Shown: positions 1 through 6,818 of the stretch, one piece after another
Layout: each line of letters opens with the position of its first letter
Numbering within the stretch: the stretch's first letter is position 1
Assembly (NCBI GenBank): GCA_024685535.1
Contig: JAIKVS010000049.1
Span: 1 to 40,859 of the forward strand
DNA from: Oscillospiraceae bacterium
GTDB lineage: Bacteria; Bacillota; Clostridia; Oscillospirales; Oscillospiraceae
Direction of reading: 5' to 3'
Length of the DNA: 40,859 bases
Program-made: the position numbers and the translations under genes
Notes under the pieces: generated by a model
The model's database searches: none
Told to the model about the DNA's origin: nothing
Seen by the model: only the letters and a program-made list of their open reading frames with translations

Positions 1-2707
1 ATTCTATGGCTTTCAGGCGGTTCGTTTTTCCGAACTCCTTTATTGCACGTTTCAGCAGTTTTACCAAGGCTTGATACTTTGTGTTCGGATAAGGTATCCG
101 TTTCAGCTTTTCTATAAACTCGTCGCTGAAAAGCATCTGAACGTCGTCAGTAGGCTGCTCGTCGAAATTGAACGACTTTCCGCTGTAAGTAGAACTAATC
201 GCTCTATCAACCAGCTCAGCCACATGCTGGTTCATCAAAGTCGCATCTGGCGTATCACCAGAAGTCATTTTGAAGATAACGGATCTCACGCAGAGGAAGT
301 AATGCAGCTGTTCGACCTCATGCGCCGTTATTGCATCGTGGCCAATGCAAACATCAAACGCCTTCTTGCAGCGCAGGGTGAATCCCATAAAATTATCTTT
401 CCGGGCTTTCTCTGCAAGAACATATTCAACGCCTTTTTGAATGATCGTCAGTCTCTCAAGCGGAGAAATATTCTCCGTGAAGAACGCACTATAATCGTAC
501 CCGTGCATCAGCTCTATGATGCGATCCAAGAAATCTTTGAAAACCACCAGCGAAGTATCAACGCCATTTATAGGTGTAATGTCGCCGTTGTAGAGTTTCA
601 TGGCAGTCAGGATTGCGCCTTCAAGCCCAATATAGTCGACGATGAGACCTTCCTTCTTGCCTTTGAACACACGGTTTACACGGGAAATTGTCTGGATCAG
701 ATTGTGGGTCTCGACAGGCTTATCCAAATACATAGTGTCCATCGAAGGTACATCGAATCCGGTGATCCACATATCGACAACGATTGCAATTTTCAGGTTT
801 GATTTATTATCCTTAAATGCCCGTGCATAGGCTTTACGGGTCTTCGAATCACCGATAACTGCCGTCATCTCAGCAGGGTCATTTTTGCCGTTAGTACAAA
901 CGAGCATGACTTTTTCGATTTCGATGGAGTCTCTGTCGATGGCGGTGCCCTCATACTCCGGAGCGCATTTACGCTTAACAAACCACTCTGGTCGCAGGGC
1001 TTTGATCTTGTTATAGACGGTCCACGCTATTTCACGGTCATAGCAGACGAACATGGCCTTACCATTTACCGTGGCGTGTTCTTCACAGCGTTTTTCATAA
1101 TGCCAAATGAAATGGCGAACCACGATATCGAGACGGTCCGAATTGCCGAGAATGATCTTCAGGTTGGTCATGTCTTTCTTGGACTTCTCGATCTGGTATT
1201 CGTTTGCACCGGCTTCTGCCTGTAAGCGATAATACTCGTCACAGGCCTGTGCCATTTTCTCATCCAGCTGAACTTCACGAGGACCGGGCAGACGTGCAAT
1301 TCCGACTGTAGAGCCATCATCAAGGGACTGTTTCATTGTGTACTGAACGACGACTTTTCCAAATACTCTCAGTGTGGCGTCAACCGGTGTTCCGGTAAAG
1401 CCTACATAGGTAGCGTTCGGGAAAGAGTCTCTCAGGTACTTTGCAAAGCCATATGTCTTTTTGGCATCGCTCTTCGAGATAACATATTTGGCCTCTGTAT
1501 TCGTCTGGGTACGATGGGCCTCATCAGAGATACAGATGATGTTATTTCTCCGGCTAAGAAGGCTGATGTCCTCAGAAAACTTCTGAATTGTCATCAGGTA
1601 GATGCCGCCGCTCTCAATATCAGCCAACTTTTCAAGGAGTTTCTTCCTGTTTGCGATACTTACAGAGTTCTCATCGACGAGATACTCTTTTGCGTTTTCA
1701 AAGTCATCCGAGAGCTGCTCATCCAGATCATTTCGGTCAGTCAGCAGGATAATGGTCGGTTTATGCAGTTCCAAAGACATCGTGAGTCTCTTGGCAAGGA
1801 ACAGCATCGTATAGGATTTACCGCAGCCGGTTGCTCCCCAGTATGTACCACCTTTGCCGCTGCCGGTTCCGTACTCCTTGAGGATATTGGCATACATTTT
1901 CTCTGCGCCATAGTACTGGTAATACTTGGGCAGAATCAAAAGATTGCTGTCGCTTTGATCCGGGAAATAGACATAGTTGTGGAGGATGTTCAGGAGCGTC
2001 CTGTGTGCAAATAATCCACTGATAAGGACGTGAATCGAATCAATACCGTCTGCATTGTTGTAGTCCTCTCCGTTCGTCGAGTTCCACTTAAAGTAAAACT
2101 CGTAGCTGCTAAACAGAGAGCCATATCGGGTGTTGGCCCCGTCGCTAATAACATTGATAAAGTCAAACTTCATCAACGACGGGATGTCCTGAGAATAGCG
2201 AATGTGAGTCTGATCGTAGGCGTCAGCAATCGAGACTGTCTCATCTGCTGGATTCTTCAGTTCAAACACCGACACAGGGATGCCATTAATAAACAGAACT
2301 ATATCCGGACGGCGATTGTGGTACTCCTCAAACTCGAACTGGTTGACTGCCTTAAATATATTGATCATTTCGGCGTCCGGGCCGAACTCAAAGAAGTCGA
2401 TGAACTGATCAGTGCCGTCATCCCGGTGAAGAACATATCCACGGGAAAGTAGCTTGTACGTCTCTTTCATGGATCTGTACAAGGACTGATTCGAGTAGCT
2501 GGTGATATAGGAGATCAGGGTGTGCAGTTCATCGTCCGAAAAGTAACCGTACTTCCGATTCAGATATTCCTGAAAATCCGCCCGAAGGATTACATCGTCC
2601 TTTTCACGATGAATGTCATATCCGCACTCATACTCCCAGCCACAGTTTTCAAGCAGCTCAAGGACGGCCAGTTCATAGTCGTTTTCATAGTATTTGAAAT
2701 TTGCCAT
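1..2707 (-). CDS. hsdR: Type I restriction endonuclease subunit R (HsdR), 3' end truncated by window edge
   Basis: Own reading of the minus strand; the ORF track omits it because it has no stop in the window. ATG at 2707, begins MANFKYYENDYELAVLELLENCGWEYECGYDIHREKDDVILR. Walker A GATGCGKSYTM near 1810-1840, DEAH-type motif ICISDEAHRTQT near 1505-1540. Frame still open at nt 2 (LLKRAIKEFGKTNRLKAIE). Confidence 0.95.
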   Translation of the reverse strand, partial: MANFKYYENDYELAVLELLENCGWEYECGYDIHREKDDVILRADFQEYLNRKYGYFSDDELHTLISYITSYSNQSLYRSMKETYKLLSRGYVLHRDDGTDQFIDFFEFGPDAEMINIFKAVNQFEFEEYHNRRPDIVLFINGIPVSVFELKNPADETVSIADAYDQTHIRYSQDIPSLMKFDFINVISDGANTRYGSLFSSYEFYFKWNSTNGEDYNNADGIDSIHVLISGLFAHRTLLNILHNYVYFPDQSDSNLLILPKYYQYYGAEKMYANILKEYGTGSGKGGTYWGATGCGKSYTMLFLAKRLTMSLELHKPTIILLTDRNDLDEQLSDDFENAKEYLVDENSVSIANRKKLLEKLADIESGGIYLMTIQKFSEDISLLSRRNNIICISDEAHRTQTNTEAKYVISKSDAKKTYGFAKYLRDSFPNATYVGFTGTPVDATLRVFGKVVVQYTMKQSLDDGSTVGIARLPGPREVQLDEKMAQACDEYYRLQAEAGANEYQIEKSKKDMTNLKIILGNSDRLDIVVRHFIWHYEKRCEEHATVNGKAMFVCYDREIAWTVYNKIKALRPEWFVKRKCAPEYEGTAIDRDSIEIEKVMLVCTNGKNDPAEMTAVIGDSKTRKAYARAFKDNKSNLKIAIVVDMWITGFDVPSMDTMYLDKPVETHNLIQTISRVNRVFKGKKEGLIVDYIGLEGAILTAMKLYNGDITPINGVDTSLVVFKDFLDRIIELMHGYDYSAFFTENISPLERLTIIQKGVEYVLAEKARKDNFMGFTLRCKKAFDVCIGHDAITAHEVEQLHYFLCVRSVIFKMTSGDTPDATLMNQHVAELVDRAISSTYSGKSFNFDEQPTDDVQMLFSDEFIEKLKRIPYPNTKYQALVKLLKRAIKEFGKTNRLKAIE

Positions 2708-2708
2708 T

Positions 2709-3836
2709 TTATTGGCCTCCGTCCTCGATTGATCCTCTTACCAGTACAGGACAGATCCTGTTTTGCATGTCTGATAATCGCTCAACAATTTGCATTCTAG
2801 TTTTGAACGAATTGAAGATACTGACAATATTCCTCTGTATATCAACAGTGGGAAGCGGAATCTCAAACCGTCCTAAGTCTTCAAGAGCAAGCACTTCCCG
2901 TGCGCTTCCCCACGAGTTAAAGCGGGCATATCTATCAAAGTCCCCACCTCGCATGAACATAAACATGTATTCTGGAATAATCTCATCGCTTTTAATTCTA
3001 AAAGAAACATAAGATGACGAAACAATATATGTTTCTGTACTGTCATTTAGAGCAATAGAGACTTTATCACCGTTTCGGGATGTAACCGTAACGTAGCAAA
3101 AATCATTAGGGCCAATTATCTTATACGGTCTCAAGGACACACCTTGCATATTTGCTTTTGTGTCAATAAATTTCTTTTCAATAGAAATTCCTCGCACGTC
3201 ATCAATGCCGTATTGTAAATCCTCATTCCTGTTGTCAGTAGGTTCGATAAACTCCGAAATGGCTCTTTTTTCTGTAGTTTTGATAAGCCACTTCATGTAG
3301 GAGTCACAAGTGATTTGCATCTGCTCAATGCCGCGAGTCATTGCATCAAGGTTTTCCTGCATCCCACGATAAATGTCCACATATTTCTTTTGTATCTGGG
3401 TATCAGGAATTTCAATCTCAACATCACAAAACACATTCCACTCCATCCCATCTCGAATCGATGAATCTGTGTGGAACCAGAAATATCGATCCCGCTCCTC
3501 AGACTTGAGAAGGATAAAGAAATATTCTTTTAAGATAATGGTTTCATCGGTGATCCTGAAGACTGTATAGGCTGGACTTACAATCTTGTTCTTTCCAGAG
3601 TGGTTCAATGCAATAGGAAGAACGACATCACGGCCCACATGCATCAGGTTACATGCAAAATAGTTCGGCGGAACCACCTTATATTTGCTCGTATCGGCTC
3701 CGACCTGTTTTGATGGCTCAAAGAATTCCTTGTCTCTATTGACTCCTGAAACATCGTTCACGGTCAGGTTAGGAATCCCGCAGGGCTCGCTATACAATTC
3801 TACGAATGATCCAATTTTTACCTTATTCAATCCCAT
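2709..3836 (-). CDS. hsdS: Type I restriction system specificity subunit S (HsdS)
   Basis: ORF 2709-3860; likely start is the internal Met at 3836 (MGLNKVKIGSFVELYSEPCG). Two target recognition domain-like halves separated by helical spacers; sits between hsdM and hsdR. Confidence 0.92.
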   Translation of the reverse strand: MGLNKVKIGSFVELYSEPCGIPNLTVNDVSGVNRDKEFFEPSKQVGADTSKYKVVPPNYFACNLMHVGRDVVLPIALNHSGKNKIVSPAYTVFRITDETIILKEYFFILLKSEERDRYFWFHTDSSIRDGMEWNVFCDVEIEIPDTQIQKKYVDIYRGMQENLDAMTRGIEQMQITCDSYMKWLIKTTEKRAISEFIEPTDNRNEDLQYGIDDVRGISIEKKFIDTKANMQGVSLRPYKIIGPNDFCYVTVTSRNGDKVSIALNDSTETYIVSSSYVSFRIKSDEIIPEYMFMFMRGGDFDRYARFNSWGSAREVLALEDLGRFEIPLPTVDIQRNIVSIFNSFKTRMQIVERLSDMQNRICPVLVRGSIEDGGQ

Positions 3837-5397
3837 AGCCGATACCCTCAAATGCAGCACGAAGGATCCCCTGCGAATGGTGCTCTTCAGCCATAATAGA
3901 TTTCATTTCAGCTTGTATACGATCCATCTCGGATTGGAAGTCAATGCTAAGATCACGATCTACAAACTCGATATACTTTGAGGGGACAAGACTCCAGTCC
4001 TTACTCCTGATTTCGTCCATCGTAGCCGAATAGCAAAACTCAGGGATATCGTGATATAGCGTTTCCCATTCGGGAGATTGCCAAGCAAACAGTGTTGAAG
4101 CGATTTTGCGTTTGTCTGCCTCTGTCAGGAGTACGTATCCGTCTTCATTTGCTTTTCCGTCGCCAAGCGTTCTGGCATCAATGAAGAGTATTTCGTTTTC
4201 ACGGTCCCGGAGAACGACTTCTTTATCATCTCGCTTTACTCGCTTACTCTTTTTGTGATTACCAACGATCCACAAGGTGACAGAAATATCCGTTGCATAG
4301 AACATTTCCCTCGGCAGCACGATGATTGCCTCAACCTTATGGTTTTCGATAAGCTGTTTCCGGATCTTGTATTCTTCAGAATCCGCACCAAGAGCACCGT
4401 TGGCCAGAAGGAAAGCCGCGGTGCCGTTATAGGATAGACGGGCCAGCATGTGAAGAATCCATGCATAGTTCGCATTACTTACAGGCGGCACCTCGTATCC
4501 GTCCCAACGGCGATCATTCCTAAGCTCATTTTCAGTTCGCCAGTCTTTGAGATTGAAGGGAGGATTCGCAAGAATGAAATCCGCACGAAGGTTTGGATGC
4601 TTGTCTGAAGTAAAAGTGGACGCGTCCATATCGCCCAAGTCGCAGTTCAGACCACGAATAGCTAAGTTCATTCTGGCTAGTTTGTAGGTCTTGTCGTTGG
4701 ACTCTTGACCATAAATTGTGATGTCTTTCTTATTGCCTTGATGCCGCTTGATGAACTCTGCACTCTGTACAAACATCCCGCCAGAACCACAACAGGGGTC
4801 GTACACCGACCCGGAGTAAGGCTGGATCAGCAAAGTCATAAGTTCGACGATATTGCCCGGAGTGTAGAACTCACCTTTTTCGGATTTTGCGGCAATGCAG
4901 AACTTTCTGAGGAAGTATTCATACACACGACCGATCACATCGTCAGACTCTTCTTGCGAATACTGAATGCGGTCGATCTCGTCAATAAGTGAAGAAAACT
5001 TTGATGGCTCTATATGAAGCGTGATGTAGAAGCCAATAGGAAGCGCACCCTTGAGAGTGGGATTATTCTTCTCCATGTTGCGGAAGGCATCGTCAATGTA
5101 GGTGAAGATCTTATTCGACTTGGAATTGTCCTTGATGTAATTCCAGCGGTCATTCTCTTCCAAGAAGAATACGTTGTCCTTGGAATAAAAGCGAGGATTA
5201 TCGATAAAGTCTGCCGTATCTTCGTCGGCCAGCAGTTTCTCTCGCTGTGCATTGAACTTGTCATACGCAAAGCGCAGGAACAACAAGCCCAAGACTACAT
5301 TCACATAATCCGTCGCTGTAACGCTGCCTCTCAGTTTATTACATGCATTCCACAGGCCAGCCTCAAGAGATACTTGCTTTTTTTCTGCTTTTGCCAT
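3823..5397 (-). CDS. hsdM: Type I restriction system DNA methyltransferase subunit M (HsdM)
   Basis: 524 aa. N6-adenine methyltransferase motifs: YDPCCGSGGMFVQSAEF (motif I) and ILANPPFN (NPPF motif IV). Strong RBS AGGAGG upstream of the ATG. Confidence 0.97.
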   Translation of the reverse strand: MAKAEKKQVSLEAGLWNACNKLRGSVTATDYVNVVLGLLFLRFAYDKFNAQREKLLADEDTADFIDNPRFYSKDNVFFLEENDRWNYIKDNSKSNKIFTYIDDAFRNMEKNNPTLKGALPIGFYITLHIEPSKFSSLIDEIDRIQYSQEESDDVIGRVYEYFLRKFCIAAKSEKGEFYTPGNIVELMTLLIQPYSGSVYDPCCGSGGMFVQSAEFIKRHQGNKKDITIYGQESNDKTYKLARMNLAIRGLNCDLGDMDASTFTSDKHPNLRADFILANPPFNLKDWRTENELRNDRRWDGYEVPPVSNANYAWILHMLARLSYNGTAAFLLANGALGADSEEYKIRKQLIENHKVEAIIVLPREMFYATDISVTLWIVGNHKKSKRVKRDDKEVVLRDRENEILFIDARTLGDGKANEDGYVLLTEADKRKIASTLFAWQSPEWETLYHDIPEFCYSATMDEIRSKDWSLVPSKYIEFVDRDLSIDFQSEMDRIQAEMKSIMAEEHHSQGILRAAFEGIGYGIE

Positions 5398-5432
5398 AAT
5401 CCAGTTCCTCCTGCTTATAAATAGCCTTTTTT

Positions 5433-5461
5433 ATAATATCACAAAAGCAGTCTGAGCTCAA
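5433..5461 (-). promoter_or_regulatory. Predicted sigma-70-type promoter of the hsdMSR operon
   Basis: Minus strand TTGAGC - 17 nt - TATTAT, then AGGAGG and ATG of hsdM. Confidence 0.65.
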
Positions 5462-5467
5462 TAAAAA

Positions 5468-5512
5468 AGCGGCAGACCAGGCAGGCTTTTTAAGCCGATC
5501 TGATCTGCCGCT
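5468..5512 (-). terminator. Intrinsic terminator reading leftward, just upstream of the hsd promoter
   Basis: Minus strand AGCGGCAGATCAGATCGGCTTAAAAAGCCTGCCTGGTCTGCCGCT followed by TTTTTTAT. 9-bp outer stem plus inner GGC/GCC pairing. Confidence 0.75.
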
Positions 5513-5592
5513 CTTATCATATTTACCCCACCCCCGGGCCTGGCTTAGAAAACTTACCCCCGGGGTAAAAATACAGGCTCTTTCAGCATTAA

Positions 5593-6432
5593 TTAATAAG
5601 ACTTTAGTTGGGTGAAGCGGATAATTTCTCTACATTCGTGAGGTCGATAGCCAAAAAAGCCCGAGTTTACGGGCTTTCTGGCGATTCTGTAAAAGCCGAA
5701 GATTCGATACTGAACGCCTGATATTGCTACAGTATGCATGAATCCAGAGCGGAGCATAACCGGATATACATTATTGTCTGAATAAAATTCAGTCTTTCTA
5801 CCAAGAAGCAGTGCACGAAGATATGGCACTGTATCTTCCGGAAACAAATCCTGTATCAGTCCGGCAACAGCATGACTGATATACTTTGAAGCCCAAGCAG
5901 CGTGAATTCCTTTTTTCAGATAAGTTATTTCAGAGGTAAGCAGCCCGGTAAGGAAAATACCCTTTGAGATGTCGCTTTCCGAAGCATTTGATCTGCTGCT
6001 GAACATTGATCTCATATTTGCGCTGAAACAGATCCTGTCCCCCGGTTCAAGCTTAGCTGTATTTTTATAATAATCATACAGAAGGGCTGTGCACTTTTGA
6101 CTATTCCCGTACAGCTTTACTCTTACTCTTGAATAGTTATCGTATTCCTCAGGATAATCAGAAACCAATGCTGTGAAGTTTTCAGAACACGAATATGTTT
6201 CCGCATTCTTTACTGCAGCTGAATTGTATAAAGAAAAATAAGTCAGTCCAAGGGAACTCATCAGAAAGAATAACTGCAGTAAAATGCCGATATCCTTTCT
6301 GACAGATAAACACAGAAGAAAGCAGATCAGCAGCGATCCTGCAAAAACAGGCCACATCAAGTGATCATACAAATAGTACGATATGATGATACCCGCAGCA
6401 AATGCGCCTGAGCCAACAGCTAGTTTTCTCAT
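5593..6432 (-). pseudogene. comEC: Truncated ComEC/Rec2 DNA-uptake channel protein: N-terminal part only, fused to an unrelated 38-aa tail
   Basis: 279-aa ORF. Hydrophobic N-terminus and OB-like region, then LRALLLGRKTEFYSDNNVYPVMLRSGFMHTVAISGVQ, matching the start of the ComEC competence domain. The remaining membrane domain and beta-lactamase-like domain are absent. From about nt 5710 the tail is YRIFGFYRIARKPVNSGFFGYRPHECREIIRFTQLKSY. Confidence 0.85.
5653..5677 (-). terminator. Intrinsic terminator located inside the chimeric tail of the broken comEC ORF
   Basis: Minus strand AAAGCCCG-TAAACT-CGGGCTTT followed by TTT; 8-bp stem plus U-tract. Confidence 0.7.
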
Positions 6433-6470
6433 AGTGTTCCCTGAACTGAACTTATTATTTTACATACAGC

Positions 6471-6818
6471 TCAAACTATTTTTTCAGAGAGCTTTTCTCC
6501 GCCAATGAGATGGAAATGCAGATGCATAACGGTCTGTCCACCGTCAGCTCCGCAGTTATTAATTACTCTGTATCCGTTATCAAGTCCCATTTTCTTTGCT
6601 ATCTCGGGAACAGCCTCGAAACAGGCAGCTACAGAGGTCGAATTCACGGAATTGATCTCATCTGCGCATGCAATATGATCTTTCGGAACTATAATGATAT
6701 GTACAGGCGCTTGCGGATTGATGTCCTTGAATGCAAATACCTTCTCATTTTCAAATACAACAGAAGAAGGGATCTCACCTGCAATTATCTTACAGAACAG
6801 GCAGTTTTCGTCTCTCAT
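6471..6818 (-). CDS. HIT (histidine triad) family nucleotide hydrolase/transferase
   Basis: 115 aa, CLFCKIIAGEIPSSVVFENEKVFAFKDINPQAPVHIIIVPKDH and triad HLHFHLIGG. Confidence 0.95.
   Translation of the reverse strand: MRDENCLFCKIIAGEIPSSVVFENEKVFAFKDINPQAPVHIIIVPKDHIACADEINSVNSTSVAACFEAVPEIAKKMGLDNGYRVINNCGADGGQTVMHLHFHLIGGEKLSEKIV

Noticed and set aside
71-2800. Plus-strand ORFs 71-802, 642-830, 1514-2014, 1602-1814, 2030-2452 and 2522-2800 offered by the ORF track
   Set aside because: All are antisense to hsdR, which is open on the minus strand from 2707 to the window edge with clear helicase motifs. The track shows no minus ORF there only because hsdR has no stop within the window.
2709-5397. 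Phase-variable (shuffling) type I RM locus
   Set aside because: Only one hsdS, no partial second hsdS and no invertase gene in the window. The possibility remains left of nt 1 but is not supported here.
1-5710. Calling the left segment a prophage or an ICE specifically
   Set aside because: No phage structural, conjugation, replication or recombinase gene is visible; only the RM operon and the junction are in the window.
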